64,000 nt of DNA from NCBI RefSeq assembly GCF_004216475.1, contig NZ_CP022303.1, positions 1,860,001-1,924,000 on the forward strand. The letters run 5' to 3'. Position numbers and translations under genes: made by a program. This DNA is from Thalassococcus sp. S3. Its GTDB lineage: Bacteria; Pseudomonadota; Alphaproteobacteria; Rhodobacterales; Rhodobacteraceae. The notes under the pieces were generated by a model. It ran no database searches and was not told the origin of the DNA. It saw only the letters and a program-made list of their open reading frames with translations. Numbering within the stretch: position 1 is the first letter of the stretch; every line of letters starts with the position of its first letter. Shown here one piece after another: positions 54,674-64,000 of the stretch.

Positions 54674-57196
54674 GTGGTTCGGTTTATTCTGTCCTTTTTT
54701 GGTACGATCTTCTCGCTCGTGACATTGGGCGTGATGATGGTCGCCTTGTCGATCGGCGCGATCTTCTGGGTCTATGGTCGCGATTTGCCGAGCCACGAGT
54801 CGCTCGCGCAATATAAGCCTCCCACGATCAGCCGGATCTATTCCGGTGAGGGTCATCTGATCGACGAATTTGCGAAAGAACGCCGGCTTTTCGCTCCGGC
54901 CGATGAGATCCCCGATCTTGTCAAACAGGCGTTTATCTCTGCCGAGGACAAGAATTTTTATTCCCACCGTGGTTACGACATGCGCGGCATCGCGGCGGCT
55001 GGCGTCGAAGCGGTCAGATCACGGGGGCAGAACCTGCGCGGCGCGTCGACGATCACACAGCAGGTGATGAAGAACTTCCTGCTGAGCGGGGACCGCCAGA
55101 TCGAGCGTAAGATCAAGGAGATCATCCTGGCCAGCCGTCTTGAGGAGACGCTGGACAAGGAAAGCATCCTGGAACTCTATCTCAACGAGATCTTCCTGGG
55201 GCAGAATTCCTATGGCGTTGCTGCGGCTTCGCAGACCTATTTCAACAAGACGCTGGCCCAACTTGAGCCGCATGAGGCCGCCTTTCTGGCATCCCTTCCG
55301 AAAGCGCCCAGCGACTATCATCCGGTGCGCCGCAAGGATCGTCTTTTGTCCCGCAGAAACTTCGTTTTGAGAGAAATGAACGAAAACGGGTATCTGACCC
55401 AAGCTGAGTACGAGCAAGAGAAAGCACAGCCCCTTCGGTCGGTGCAGAATGGCGATTTCGAGAGTTTCCGCACAGCCTTGCCGGAACGGGATTATTTCAC
55501 GGACGAGATCCGCAGGCAGTTGAGCCGCGACTTTGGCGAAGGGGAGTTTTTCACCGGCGGGTTCACGGTGCGGGCCACCATAGATGCGGACATGCAGCGT
55601 GATGCGGCCAAGGCGCTGCGGACGGCGTTGGAAAGTTATGATCGTGGTCGGGGCCGCTGGCGCGGGACGGGAGAGCAGATTGATCCCGCCCTTCTTGGAG
55701 ACGAGGCAGGCTGGCGTGCCGCGCTCGCCGAAGTCGATGTCGCCCGGGATATCTATCTTGAGAACCAATGGCATCCGGCCGTCGTGCTGGAGGTCGGCGA
55801 CAGCGCGATGCGGGTTGGCATCGAAGGTGTCGAGGAAACAGAGGCGGAACCCTTCAGCGTGCCGCGCAAGGACATCGACTGGATGCGGGGCAGCTTCCGC
55901 GACAATTTCGAGGTTGGTGATGTCGTCCATGTCCGCCGCATGACCGCCGACGCCGATGGCAGCTTTATTCGTTGGACCCTGCGGCAGGTGCCCGAAGTGC
56001 AGGGTGGCTTTATGGCGATGGACGTCAATACCGGGCGTGTGATCGCGATGCAGGGCGGCTTTTCGTACCAGCATTCGGTGTTCAATCGCGCCACTCAGGC
56101 GCTTCGCCAGCCCGGTTCGAGTTTCAAGCCTTTCGTCTATGCGGCCGCACTCGACAGCGGCTACAGCCCTGCGACAATCGTCGTGGATGCCCCGATCGAG
56201 ATCAACACCCCACAAGGCCTGTGGAGGCCGCGCAACGCGTCGAACCGCTTTTACGGTCCGACACCCCTGCGGACCGGGGTGGAGATGTCGCGGAACCTGA
56301 TGACAATCCGCCTGGCCCAGGAAGTGGGAATGGAAGTCGTCGCGGACTATGCCGAGCGGTTTGGGGTCTATGACGACATGCGACCGTTCCTTGCGAATTC
56401 GCTGGGGTCCGAGGAGACGACGCTTTACCAGATGGTCGCCGCCTACGCGATGTTTGCAAACGGGGGGGAGCGGGTGCGCCCCACGCTCGTGGACCGGATC
56501 CAGGACCGCTATGGCAAGACGATCTACCGACATGATCAGCGCGACTGCCTGGATTGTCAGGTCGCAAGCCTGGAACCGAACGCTTTCCCAAGCATCGTTT
56601 CGAACCGCGAGCGGGTGATGGATGCGGTCACCGCCTATCAGCTGACATCCATGATGAAAGGCGTGGTGGATCGCGGCACGGCCAGTAAGACGGTCAATCT
56701 GTCCGTTCCCGCGGCGGGCAAGACCGGAACAACCAATGATGCGCGTGATGTTTGGTTCGTGGGTTTTACCAGCAACATCGTCGCAGGATGCTATATCGGA
56801 TATGACCAGCCGCGCCCCCTGGGCCGCGGGGCGTCGGGCGGTGGCATGTGCGGGCCGGTTTTCCAGTCCTTCATGAAAGAGGCGACGAAAAAGTTCGGCG
56901 GCGGTCCGTTCGAGGTGCCGGAGGGCGGACAGTTCATCAAGATCGACCGGTTCACCGGTGCCCGGCTGAGTGACAGTGCCTCGGGCGCGAATGTGGTGGC
57001 GGAGTATTTCCGTCTGGGCGAAGAGCCGATCTTTGGCCTCGCCTTCGACGGCGGCTTTGCGATGGGCTCTAACCTGCCGCTCTTTGACGAAGCGGCGGCG
57101 GGGCAGGGCCGGCAGGTCACGACCTCCACCGGCGGCACAGCGGTGGTGGGACCCAAGGCGTCCTTCGGCACGCTCAGCTCCGGCGGTCTTTATTAG
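54674..57196 (+). CDS. mrcA: Penicillin-binding protein 1A (bifunctional)
   Basis: 840-residue peptidoglycan synthase. One transmembrane anchor (about 5-30) is followed by the GT51 glycosyltransferase domain with AFISAEDKNFYSHRGYD, GASTITQQVMKNF and LNEIFLGQNSYGVAAA. An OB-like insert precedes the transpeptidase domain with RQPGSSFKPFVYAA (Ser-x-x-Lys), EMSRNLMTIRLA and AAGKTGTTNDARDVW. GTG 54674 has AAAGGCGG at good spacing; GTG 54668 is the alternative. It is 95 nt downstream of amiC and forms a cell-wall pair with it. Confidence 0.94.
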   Translation: MVRFILSFFGTIFSLVTLGVMMVALSIGAIFWVYGRDLPSHESLAQYKPPTISRIYSGEGHLIDEFAKERRLFAPADEIPDLVKQAFISAEDKNFYSHRGYDMRGIAAAGVEAVRSRGQNLRGASTITQQVMKNFLLSGDRQIERKIKEIILASRLEETLDKESILELYLNEIFLGQNSYGVAAASQTYFNKTLAQLEPHEAAFLASLPKAPSDYHPVRRKDRLLSRRNFVLREMNENGYLTQAEYEQEKAQPLRSVQNGDFESFRTALPERDYFTDEIRRQLSRDFGEGEFFTGGFTVRATIDADMQRDAAKALRTALESYDRGRGRWRGTGEQIDPALLGDEAGWRAALAEVDVARDIYLENQWHPAVVLEVGDSAMRVGIEGVEETEAEPFSVPRKDIDWMRGSFRDNFEVGDVVHVRRMTADADGSFIRWTLRQVPEVQGGFMAMDVNTGRVIAMQGGFSYQHSVFNRATQALRQPGSSFKPFVYAAALDSGYSPATIVVDAPIEINTPQGLWRPRNASNRFYGPTPLRTGVEMSRNLMTIRLAQEVGMEVVADYAERFGVYDDMRPFLANSLGSEETTLYQMVAAYAMFANGGERVRPTLVDRIQDRYGKTIYRHDQRDCLDCQVASLEPNAFPSIVSNRERVMDAVTAYQLTSMMKGVVDRGTASKTVNLSVPAAGKTGTTNDARDVWFVGFTSNIVAGCYIGYDQPRPLGRGASGGGMCGPVFQSFMKEATKKFGGGPFEVPEGGQFIKIDRFTGARLSDSASGANVVAEYFRLGEEPIFGLAFDGGFAMGSNLPLFDEAAAGQGRQVTTSTGGTAVVGPKASFGTLSSGGLY

Positions 57197-57252
57197 CGTT
57201 CCTCGCTGCGCTTCGCTTGACCCTGTCTGATCTTGTCCGTTGAATATACGGT

Positions 57253-57726
57253 ATGGCTGTTTCAGACGCATTGATCGCGGAGTATCAGACGCTCTATCAG
57301 GTGTATGAGGCCTATCAGGAGCAAATGCTGACCTTAAAGGAGTGGTCGGTCACTGTGGGATTGTCGGCCTTGGTCGCAGCATACCTTGTGGGCGGTCAAA
57401 AGATCCGGCGCATGGGCGTTGTTCTTGCAGCGCTAATCTCCGTCCCGTTCTGGATCATCGATACGATGTGGAAGATGTATCAGAAGGCCAGCCTTGTGCG
57501 TTTGGAATTGATCGAACATTGTGTGCGCTATAATATCGAATGTGTGCCAATGCAGAGCGTCGCCAGCTGGCAGGCATCTTATAGCAGCTTTGACTTTTGG
57601 GACTGGATTTCGACGGCGATCAATCCCAACGTGTGCCTGCCTCATATTGTGCTGCTACTGCTTGGACTGTTTTTGGCATGTCGTCGGCCACCTCATCACC
57701 CTAGTACGATGCAATCCCAGAGGTGA
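57253..57726 (+). CDS. Hypothetical membrane protein
   Basis: 157 residues. Three hydrophobic segments (about 31-48, 55-72 and 128-142) follow an acidic, Tyr/Glu-rich amphipathic start (EYQTLYQVYEAYQEQM). A Cys-rich loop and many aromatic residues (FDFWDWIS) lie between helices 2 and 3. No family recognised, and no clear ribosome site. It sits alone between two core genes (PBP1A and prfB), so it is likely an acquired single gene. Codon use and frame are consistent with real coding. Confidence 0.55.
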   Translation: MAVSDALIAEYQTLYQVYEAYQEQMLTLKEWSVTVGLSALVAAYLVGGQKIRRMGVVLAALISVPFWIIDTMWKMYQKASLVRLELIEHCVRYNIECVPMQSVASWQASYSSFDFWDWISTAINPNVCLPHIVLLLLGLFLACRRPPHHPSTMQSQR

Positions 57727-57795
57727 TGTCGCAATCTTGTCGATCTCACCCCGCTGGGATATCACCCAAGTGCAAAGCAATGAGATAGGTCAGCC

Positions 57796-58923
57796 ATGCG
57801 CGCAGACGCCCAGAACACCGTGGCCGAAATCGAGAAATCGCTGGAGCTGCTGGCCCAGCGGCTCAACGTCGAAACGGCGCAGCATCGGCTGGAGGAATTC
57901 AACGCGAGAGTTGAAGACCCGAACCTTTGGGATGATCCCGACGCCGCGCAAAAGCTTATGCGCGACCGCCAGATGCTGGTCGATGCGATGGAAACCTACG
58001 ACAGCATCAAACAGGATCTCAGCGACAACGTCGAACTGATCGAACTTGGCGAGATGGAAGAGGATGACGAGGTCGTCGCCGACGCCGAGGCCGCGCTGAC
58101 GGCCCTTGCCGAGAAAGCCGCCCAGAAGGAACTTGAGGCTCTCCTGGATGGGGAGGCCGATGGCAACGATACGTTCCTTGAGATCAATGCCGGTGCCGGT
58201 GGCACCGAGAGTTGCGACTGGGCCTCGATGCTGGCGCGCATGTATGTCCGCTGGGCAGAGAAGAAGGGCTACAAGGTGGAGTTGCAGTCCGAAAGCGCGG
58301 GCGATGAAGCAGGGATAAAATCGGCCACCTACAAGATCAGCGGGCAAAACGCCTATGGCTGGCTGAAATCGGAAAGTGGGGTGCACCGTCTGGTTCGCAT
58401 CTCGCCTTATGACAGTGCCGCCAAGCGGCATACCTCGTTCAGCTCGGTCTGGGTCTATCCGGTGGTTGACGACAACATCGAAATTGATGTGAACCCGGCC
58501 GATATCCGGATCGACACATACCGGTCGAGCGGGGCGGGGGGGCAGCACGTGAACACCACCGACTCGGCTGTTCGCATCACGCACCACCCAACGGGGATCG
58601 TGGTGACCTCGTCCGAGAAGTCCCAGCACCAGAACCGCGACATCGCCATGAAAGCGCTGAAATCGCGCCTTTACCAGCTTGAGCTGGATCGTCGCAATGC
58701 GGCCATCAACGAAGCGCATGAAGCCAAGGGCGATGCAGGCTGGGGCAACCAGATCCGATCCTATGTGCTGCAGCCTTACCAGATGGTCAAAGACTTGCGC
58801 ACCGCGCATGAGACGTCGGATACCAAAGGTGTGCTTGATGGCGATCTGGACGGCTTCATGGCCGCGACGCTGGCTTTGAACGTTTCGGGCAAAAGCCGGG
58901 CGGAGGCTCAGGAGGGCGTCTGA
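57796..58923 (+). CDS. prfB: Peptide chain release factor 2
   Basis: 375-residue RF2 that ends translation at UGA and UAA. The catalytic GGQ is in [20 protein letters not shown]. The stop-reading loop has SPYD where E. coli has SPF, then [16 protein letters not shown]. The reading frame is continuous from ATG 57796, so there is no programmed frameshift like that of E. coli. A helical N-terminal domain is complete. Confidence 0.96.
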   Translation: MRADAQNTVAEIEKSLELLAQRLNVETAQHRLEEFNARVEDPNLWDDPDAAQKLMRDRQMLVDAMETYDSIKQDLSDNVELIELGEMEEDDEVVADAEAALTALAEKAAQKELEALLDGEADGNDTFLEINAGAGGTESCDWASMLARMYVRWAEKKGYKVELQSESAGDEAGIKSATYKISGQNAYGWLKSESGVHRLVRISPYDSAAKRHTSFSSVWVYPVVDDNIEIDVNPADIRIDTYRSSGAGGQHVNTTDSAVRITHHPTGIVVTSSEKSQHQNRDIAMKALKSRLYQLELDRRNAAINEAHEAKGDAGWGNQIRSYVLQPYQMVKDLRTAHETSDTKGVLDGDLDGFMAATLALNVSGKSRAEAQEGV

Positions 58924-59014
58924 CATCAGGATGACACGGGGCCCGACCCAAAGGCTTCCATCCTGTCGCACCGGGCGTTAGGCTTCTGGGCAAACGTCAG
59001 CAAAGGCCGCCCAA

Positions 59015-60433
59015 ATGTCACTTGCCATCCGTTCGGCACGGGAAATCGTTGGTGAGCTCACCGATAGACGCCTTTCGGCAGAGACTTTGCTGCGGATGAC
59101 GCTGGACCGGATCGCCGAGGTGAACCCAAGCGTCAACGCCATTGTCGGGATGGCGGACGAAGGCGACCTTCTCGCCGAGGCGCGGGCCTGTGATCAAAGT
59201 GCGTTACGTGGGCCGCTGCACGGCCTTCCGATTGCAGTGAAGGATCTGGTGAATGTCAAAGGCCTCAAATCGACGCGCGGGTCCCCGATTTTTGCCGATT
59301 TTGTCCCTGAAACGGACGATCTCATCGCGGCGCGTCTGCGTGCCGCCGGCGCGATCCTGATCGGGAAAACGAATACGCCGGAATTCGGGCTGGGCTCACA
59401 CACATTCAATCCGGTCTACGGCGCGACGAGAAACCCTTACGATCCCTCCCGGACCTGTGGCGGCTCATCCGGCGGTGCTGCCGTGGCCCTTGCGACCGGT
59501 ATGCTGGCGCTTGCAGATGGATCGGACATGATGGGCAGCCTGCGCAACCCTGCGGCCTGGGGCAATGTTTACGGGTTTCGGCCAAGCTGGGGCCGCGTTC
59601 CGTCCGAACCGGTGGGTGATACCTTTCTTCATCAGCTTTCGACGCTTGGGCCGATGGCGCGGTCGCCCGATGATCTGGCTCTCTTGCTGGATGTGATATC
59701 CGGACCGGATCCAAGGCAGCCACACGCAAGGGATGCCGAGAAGGTGGGGGCGGTCATGGCCGGGGATCTGACCGGCAAGCGCATCGGCTGGCTTGGCGAT
59801 TGGGGCGGCGCCTACCCGATGGAGGCAGGCTTGCTGGACCAATGCGTGCACGCGGTTGATGTTCTGGCTGATCTCGGCTGCATCTTGGAAGAGGTCGAGC
59901 CACCTTTCCCGGCCGAAGCCTTGTGGGAGAGTTGGACGACCCTCCGCTCGTGGAGCGTCGCGGCCAGCCTTGATCCGCTGGCCGCACATAAAGACAGCCT
60001 GAAGGATACCGCAATCTGGGAAATGGAGCGGGGGCAGTCCTTCAGTGCGCTGGACGTGCATGCTGCCAGTGTCATCCGGTCTGAATGGTTCACATGCGCC
60101 GCGCGGCTTTTCGATCGCTATGATGCGCTCGTGCTTCCCGCGACCCAGGTCTGGCCGTTCGATGTTGCGCTTGACTATCCCACGACGATCTCCGGCCACG
60201 CCTTGGACACCTATCACCGATGGATGGAAGTTGTGATCCCGGTCAGCCTTATCGGCCTGCCGTGCCTTGCCGCACCCGCGGGCTTTAGCCAGACGGGGCT
60301 TCCGGCTGGTATCCAGATCTTCGGGCCACGTGGGTCAGACGCGGATCTGCTTGGGCTCGGTGCCGCCTATCACGAGGCAACCAGGTGGCCGCAACTCCGC
60401 CCCGCCTTTCCTCAGCAAGAGGCCGTGACATGA
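59015..60433 (+). CDS. Amidase-signature family amidase
   Basis: 472-residue amidase with the Ser-Ser-Lys triad: catalytic Lys in [16 protein letters not shown], the Gly/Ser-rich [16 protein letters not shown] with the bridging Ser, and the nucleophile Ser in [15 protein letters not shown]. The usual DxGGS reads DMMGS, so the loop before the nucleophile is altered. [16 protein letters not shown] and [14 protein letters not shown] are in the C-terminal part. Substrate unknown. It ends in a 4-nt ATGA overlap with the DUF2189 gene. Confidence 0.9.
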   Translation: MSLAIRSAREIVGELTDRRLSAETLLRMTLDRIAEVNPSVNAIVGMADEGDLLAEARACDQSALRGPLHGLPIAVKDLVNVKGLKSTRGSPIFADFVPETDDLIAARLRAAGAILIGKTNTPEFGLGSHTFNPVYGATRNPYDPSRTCGGSSGGAAVALATGMLALADGSDMMGSLRNPAAWGNVYGFRPSWGRVPSEPVGDTFLHQLSTLGPMARSPDDLALLLDVISGPDPRQPHARDAEKVGAVMAGDLTGKRIGWLGDWGGAYPMEAGLLDQCVHAVDVLADLGCILEEVEPPFPAEALWESWTTLRSWSVAASLDPLAAHKDSLKDTAIWEMERGQSFSALDVHAASVIRSEWFTCAARLFDRYDALVLPATQVWPFDVALDYPTTISGHALDTYHRWMEVVIPVSLIGLPCLAAPAGFSQTGLPAGIQIFGPRGSDADLLGLGAAYHEATRWPQLRPAFPQQEAVT

Positions 60434-61200
60434 CAGAACCGGAATTCGGCGTTCCCGCCCTTGGGGCAGCCCGTGCGTCCCTCATGCGACAGGCCCTGAT
60501 GCGCGGATGGCAGGACATGCGACGTGCGCCGCTTTTCGGTCTCGCATTCGCCGGGTTCTATGTTCTGGGCGGCTGGGCCATGGCCTGGATCACGTCCGAG
60601 ACCGAAACCACCTTCTGGCTGGTGCTGGCCGCGATCGGCTTCCCGCTGATCGGACCTTTTGCGGCGGTGGGGCTTTACGAGGTTTCTCGTCGGCTTGAAC
60701 AGGGCCAACCGCTCGACTGGCCCGGCGTTTTGGGGGTGATCCTGCAGCAGGGCGGACGACAATTGCCGTCGATCTGTGCCATAATCATCGTCGTCTTCCT
60801 GTTCTGGTTTTTTCTGGGTCACATGATCTTTGCGTTGTTCCTGGGGCTCTCCACGATGACCAATATCTCGACGTCCTTCGAGGTCTTTCTCACGCCCAGC
60901 GGTCTTGCGATGCTGGGTGTGGGCACGCTGGTGGGGGCGGCGTTCGCCCTCTTGCTTTATATGATCACCGTGATCGCTCTGCCGCTTCTGCTTGATCGCG
61001 AGATTGACTTTGTGACCGCGATGATCACCAGTTTTCAATTCGTTCTGGCCAATCCAATCCCCATGCTCGGCTGGGCCGCCTTTATCGCGATTGCGACATT
61101 TGTCGCCTTGATCCCGTGGTTTCTGGGCCTGCTTTTCGTGCTTCCGCTGCTGGGTCACGCGACCTGGCACCTCTACCGGTTGCTGCAGGAGGCAGCGTGA
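60430..61200 (+). CDS. DUF2189 membrane protein
   Basis: 256-residue membrane protein of the DUF2189 family with about six hydrophobic helices. Diagnostic stretches are [20 protein letters not shown] and [40 protein letters not shown] and [19 protein letters not shown] follow in the second half. Function unknown. Its stop is adjacent to the stop of the convergent small gene (61200/61201). Translational coupling to the amidase is likely. Confidence 0.88.
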   Translation: MTEPEFGVPALGAARASLMRQALMRGWQDMRRAPLFGLAFAGFYVLGGWAMAWITSETETTFWLVLAAIGFPLIGPFAAVGLYEVSRRLEQGQPLDWPGVLGVILQQGGRQLPSICAIIIVVFLFWFFLGHMIFALFLGLSTMTNISTSFEVFLTPSGLAMLGVGTLVGAAFALLLYMITVIALPLLLDREIDFVTAMITSFQFVLANPIPMLGWAAFIAIATFVALIPWFLGLLFVLPLLGHATWHLYRLLQEAA

Positions 61201-61413
61201 TCAGGGCTCTCTCCCATGTGTTTGAAGCTGCTTGAGAATAACCGGGCGAGCGGGATGCGCGGCCTCTAGGGCAAAAACATAGGCATGTGTCAGGTAAAAA
61301 CATGCCGCGTCCACATCTGCCGCCTGTTCGGCTGCCTCCTGATAGAGATCGGCCAACAGGTAAACGTCATTCGCAAGATGGGCGGCCAGAAGACGCCCAT
61401 CGAGGTCAGTCAT
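61201..61413 (-). CDS. Small hypothetical protein coupled to the Rieske oxygenase
   Basis: 70-residue acidic helical protein with TDLDGRLLAAHLANDVYLLA and ACFYLTHAYVFALEAAHPAR; it looks like a single helical hairpin or TPR-like unit. Its ATG overlaps the Rieske oxygenase stop by 4 nt (ATGA), so the two are co-translated. No family recognised. Longer reading from 61461 adds an Arg-rich stretch and is rejected. It could be a stability or assembly partner of the oxygenase. Confidence 0.65.
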   Translation of the reverse strand: MTDLDGRLLAAHLANDVYLLADLYQEAAEQAADVDAACFYLTHAYVFALEAAHPARPVILKQLQTHGREP

Positions 61414-62567
61414 TCGGCGGCGGCGCGGGCGCGATAGACATCCATACGTGCCGCGATCCAATCGTGAAACATGTGCGTCGGCCCGTCCATGGCCGGTGCG
61501 AACCGTCCGCCGTCAAAACCGATGGCGTGGCGCCCGCGCTGCATGCCCTCGACGACAAAGATATCCTCTTCGAAAACCGATTTCCAAAGGGCGGAATTTT
61601 CGGCGCGCAGGGCGGGATCGACATCTGGGCTGGCATAATAAAGATGCACATGCTCTGACGTCTGCTCCGGCCCCTCCGGACGGAGAACGATGGCGAATGC
61701 ATGGTCCCGATGCACGCCCAGCAGCACGTTGGGGTAGACTGCGATATATTCTGCCGCCGCGTTCCAATAGTCGCTCAGCCCCGCAAAGTCGGGAAAAACC
61801 CGACCGTCCTTGTCCGAGATCTGGCGATACACCCGCGTTCCTTGTCCGGAAAACGCGCCGGGCTGTTCGATGTGATAGTGATCTTCCAACCGGGAATAGC
61901 TGTTCAGGCCGGGGTGGACCCAGGGCAGGTGATAGCTTTCACAGTAATTCTCAACAGCAAGTTTCCAGTTCGTGCGCACGTTCAGGCAAAAGGTGCTGTC
62001 GGGTCCGCCGTGATAGAGTGGCTGTTCGAATTCGCCCCATCGACGCATGACATCCGACATCTCGTCTTCGAACGCCAAGGCATCACCCGACAGATTGATC
62101 CAGACGATGTCGCGCCAGATATGGCTCCGCACCTCGATCAGTCCGAGCTGGTCGCGGTCGATGCCGTCATGCGTATTGTGTCCCGGACCGCCGACATGTG
62201 GTGTGCTGACAAGCCGTCCGTCCGTGGCATAGCACCAGCTGTGATAGGGGCAGCGCAGCGCGCCCTCGATCTTGCGCGGTGCATCCACAAGGATCATCCC
62301 CCGGTGGCGGCAGGTGTTTTGAAACACGCGGATCTGCCCGCCTTTGTCCCGCAGGAGGAGCAGGGGGACGCCTGCAAATGTCAGCGGTTTGGCGTCGCCC
62401 GGTTCCGGCACATCGGAGGCAACCGCCAAACCGCTCCAGCCCGCAATCAGGACCGCGTGCGTTTCCTCTTCGTAGATCTCGGGGTGGGTGTAATGCGCAT
62501 TGGGCAATCCGTGCGCCGACGTGATCGGGCGGCGGACGGTCGATAGATCCGTTGTTTTGCGGGCCAT
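61410..62567 (-). CDS. Rieske-type ring-hydroxylating oxygenase, alpha subunit
   Basis: 385-residue oxygenase. The Rieske [2Fe-2S] ligands are in NTCRHRGMILVD and LRCPYHSWCYATDG. The mononuclear iron site is ENYCESYHLPWVHPGL, with the bridging acidic residue just before it. This layout is shared by choline and carnitine monooxygenases and related single-component alpha subunits. ATG 62567 follows AAGGAA; Mets at 62588 and 62621 are less favoured. No reductase or ferredoxin gene is adjacent, so electrons must come from elsewhere. An XRE regulator lies upstream on the same strand. Confidence 0.9.
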   Translation of the reverse strand: MARKTTDLSTVRRPITSAHGLPNAHYTHPEIYEEETHAVLIAGWSGLAVASDVPEPGDAKPLTFAGVPLLLLRDKGGQIRVFQNTCRHRGMILVDAPRKIEGALRCPYHSWCYATDGRLVSTPHVGGPGHNTHDGIDRDQLGLIEVRSHIWRDIVWINLSGDALAFEDEMSDVMRRWGEFEQPLYHGGPDSTFCLNVRTNWKLAVENYCESYHLPWVHPGLNSYSRLEDHYHIEQPGAFSGQGTRVYRQISDKDGRVFPDFAGLSDYWNAAAEYIAVYPNVLLGVHRDHAFAIVLRPEGPEQTSEHVHLYYASPDVDPALRAENSALWKSVFEEDIFVVEGMQRGRHAIGFDGGRFAPAMDGPTHMFHDWIAARMDVYRARAAAE

Positions 62568-62663
62568 GGCAGATTCCTTTTCCGACATGGAAAAGCCTAC
62601 ATAAGCCAGCAGGTCTGTCATGCATGAGAGCGACGCGGCTTTACCGCCCGCGACACCACGTCC

Positions 62664-63461
62664 TCAACTAAAGGGGGCGTCCGGCTGAAGCAGCCTTTTG
62701 TGAAACAGCATCAGTTTTTCTTCGCTGACGAAACCACATCTGCGTGCGGCTGCCATAACCTCTCCGGTTTTTTGTCCGAGATGCTCATAGACCATGCGGA
62801 CCACACGTGTGCCGGTCGTACTCTCCCGGACCGTGCGGGTCACATAGCCAACCCAGAAATTGTTTTCGAACGAAGACACCCGCGAGAGATAATTGAATGA
62901 ACATGTCATCGCCCGACGTCGCGAGATCACGGATGCAATTCCGTTTTCCTGCTGCATCACGAAACCCCTGAATTCACGGGTCGCCGGATCGCTTGGCAAC
63001 CCTTGCTGGCGCATGGCCTCCTTTGCTTCGAAGCCGCGGATATAGGTGTTATCCTCGGCCCGGAATACATACACTAGGCCGATGACGAATTGGCCCTCGT
63101 CGATGAAAGAGCGTCTTGAAAACCGATAAAAGCCACTTGGAAACATATCCTCGGGCACGGCGTTCACGCCGGCGCCCACGAAATCCGAAAGGTAATTGCT
63201 CGTCAGCGCGTCAGCGCGGGAGGTAAGCGTATCGACGGGTTCCAGCAGAATACGCGCATCAACGTCAAAAAATGTGCATATCCGGTCAAGCACATCCGGG
63301 CGCGGAAAGCTTTCACCGGACAGGTATCGGTTAAATTGTGTCCGATTGATGCCAAGCTGCCTCGAAAGCTCCGAGACTGAGGCGTACCTCTTTGATAATA
63401 CGCGTAAATTTGCGCCAAACATACTGCGGAGTTCTGCGGGCGTTCGAACGGGATGAGCCAT
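62664..63461 (-). CDS. XRE-family transcriptional regulator with sensory C-terminus
   Basis: 265-residue regulator. The N-terminal helix-turn-helix covers about residues 10-65: LSELSRQLGINRTQFNRYLSGESFPRPDVLDRIC with the usual XRE spacing. A C-terminal region of about 180 residues contains FVIGLVYVFRAEDNTYIRGFE and NNFWVGYVTRTVRE, resembling a sensory domain not recognised further. It precedes the Rieske oxygenase on the same strand (97-nt gap) and faces an unknown gene across 228 nt with three palindromes. It probably regulates itself and the neighbours. Confidence 0.85.
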   Translation of the reverse strand: MAHPVRTPAELRSMFGANLRVLSKRYASVSELSRQLGINRTQFNRYLSGESFPRPDVLDRICTFFDVDARILLEPVDTLTSRADALTSNYLSDFVGAGVNAVPEDMFPSGFYRFSRRSFIDEGQFVIGLVYVFRAEDNTYIRGFEAKEAMRQQGLPSDPATREFRGFVMQQENGIASVISRRRAMTCSFNYLSRVSSFENNFWVGYVTRTVRESTTGTRVVRMVYEHLGQKTGEVMAAARRCGFVSEEKLMLFHKRLLQPDAPFS

Positions 63462-63486
63462 TTTTCAAAACTTTTCGACTTTGACG

Positions 63487-63496
63487 CGCATATGCG
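63487..63496. promoter_or_regulatory. Palindrome 1 in the XRE divergent region
   Basis: CGCATATGCG, a perfect 10-bp palindrome 26 nt upstream of the XRE start codon; the position fits an autoregulatory operator. Confidence 0.45.
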
Positions 63497-63553
63497 TTCG
63501 GGATTGGATGGCGCGGGTGAGCAACAAGCTGAACTATATACTGATACTAACTA

Positions 63554-63569
63554 GCGTCAATAGTGACGC
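63554..63569. promoter_or_regulatory. Palindrome 2 in the XRE divergent region
   Basis: GCGTCA-ATAG-TGACGC, perfect 6-bp arms, near the centre of the gap. A regulator site is plausible. Confidence 0.45.
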
Positions 63570-63640
63570 AAATGCGGATCACAAACCTACCGGGATAGAC
63601 ACAAAATGCAAGATCACGACGCAGAGTTAACCATGTCAGT

Positions 63641-63659
63641 TTGATCGTATTTCGATCAA
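63641..63659. promoter_or_regulatory. Palindrome 3 upstream of the last gene
   Basis: TTGATCG-TATTT-CGATCAA, perfect 7-bp arms, 31 nt before the start at 63690. The arm spacing is not that of FNR-type sites. Confidence 0.45.
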
Positions 63660-63689
63660 TCTTGATACTAGGGATAGACGGGACTGAAT

Positions 63690-64000
63690 ATGCTTGGCGT
63701 TGTACTATGGAGTGACCCGCACGAGAAGAAGGCTGTAATCTGGTGTGAGGATCACGGGGATCTCGCGTTTTATAGGGGGGCATCGGATGCAAAAGGCACC
63801 GAGTGCATTCTTGACGCGGGCGATTTGGTTGAATTCGAAATGACGACCGAGAGGCATCTGCGCCTGGCGCATGATCCGCAGCTTGTGTCAGAGGGATTGT
63901 ATCCGGGAATTGCGGAGAGTCTTGCCCCGCAATCAGTGCCGCGAAAACCCGCACCACGGGAATCCGCGAAGATTATTCCGTTCGCGCGCTATGTGCCGGG
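63690..64000 (+). CDS. Unknown protein, 3' end outside window
   Basis: Open frame from ATG 63690 with no stop before the window ends (at least 103 residues). It begins LGVVLWSDPHEKKAVIWCEDHG and continues with DAKGTECILDAGDLVEFEMT and KIIPFARYVPG at the edge. The opening beta-rich, acidic pattern suggests a small compact domain followed by a linker. It resembles Rhodobacteraceae hypothetical proteins, but no family is recognised. No strong ribosome site. It is divergent from the XRE gene. Confidence 0.65.
   Translation, partial: MLGVVLWSDPHEKKAVIWCEDHGDLAFYRGASDAKGTECILDAGDLVEFEMTTERHLRLAHDPQLVSEGLYPGIAESLAPQSVPRKPAPRESAKIIPFARYVP

Noticed and set aside
55019..57271. Long minus-strand open frame opposite PBP1A
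   Set aside because: Antisense shadow; no ribosome site or domain.
57796..57900. Programmed frameshift in prfB
   Set aside because: The RF2 frame is continuous, with no in-frame TGA near codon 26.

Overview
The window is a chromosomal segment of an alphaproteobacterium, most likely a member of the Rhodobacteraceae (marine Roseobacter type). The evidence is the high GC content, a C4-pathway 5-aminolevulinate synthase (HemA, 407 residues), a TRAP dicarboxylate transporter with its DctB/DctD sensors, a ferredoxin-type sulfite reduction cluster carrying DUF934 and DUF2849 genes, carbon-monoxide-dehydrogenase type maturation genes and a continuous prfB. No phage, insertion sequence, integrase or CRISPR array was recognised.

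Layout. 1-4.1 kb is the tail of a cox-type molybdenum hydroxylase cluster: MoxR ATPase, VWA protein, XdhC-like protein and a molybdopterin-binding protein that seems to have lost its C-terminal half. 4.1-13.2 kb looks like an accessory block: two MFS carriers, small orphan proteins, and a minus-strand set of AraC regulator, stand-alone proline dehydrogenase, asparagine synthase-like gene (broken by one in-frame TAG) and EamA exporter. 13.2-22.2 kb holds infC (apparently starting at ATA), an Ala-rich membrane-anchored protein, an MFS carrier, and the assimilatory sulfate reduction operon cysG-DUF2849-sir-cysH-DUF934 with fpr, divergent from an Lrp-type regulator. 22.2-29.8 kb carries a P450 and dctB-dctD-dctP-dctQ-dctM. 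29.9-35.2 kb has tpiA, a 2-oxoglutarate/iron oxygenase, sufA, a periplasmic phosphodiesterase, sufT and tgt.

35.2-40.8 kb has a tgt-lon gap with a candidate 22-residue membrane peptide, then lon, an HU-like protein with a histone-like tail, tRNA-Val, a phosphatase, a pirin and two identical tRNA-Asp genes. 40.8-46 kb is metabolic and accessory (sulfotransferase-like, glycosyltransferase-like, haloacetate dehalogenase-like, M20 peptidase, FAD oxidoreductase). 46-59 kb is core: hemA with an FNR-type box, a RodZ-like protein, ispG, DsbA-like, M48 protease, aminotransferase, amiC, PBP1A and prfB. 59-64 kb has an amidase, a DUF2189 protein, a Rieske oxygenase with a tiny coupled partner, an XRE regulator and the start of an unknown gene.

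The most unusual signals are the AraC/ProDH/AsnB-like/EamA cassette next to a truncated cox gene, a DctD regulator lacking both the Walker A lysine and the GAFTGA loop yet paired with clear tandem operators, and a short hairpin repeat found three times directly behind stop codons. Everything here is read by eye. Family names come from recognised motifs, and no database search was run.
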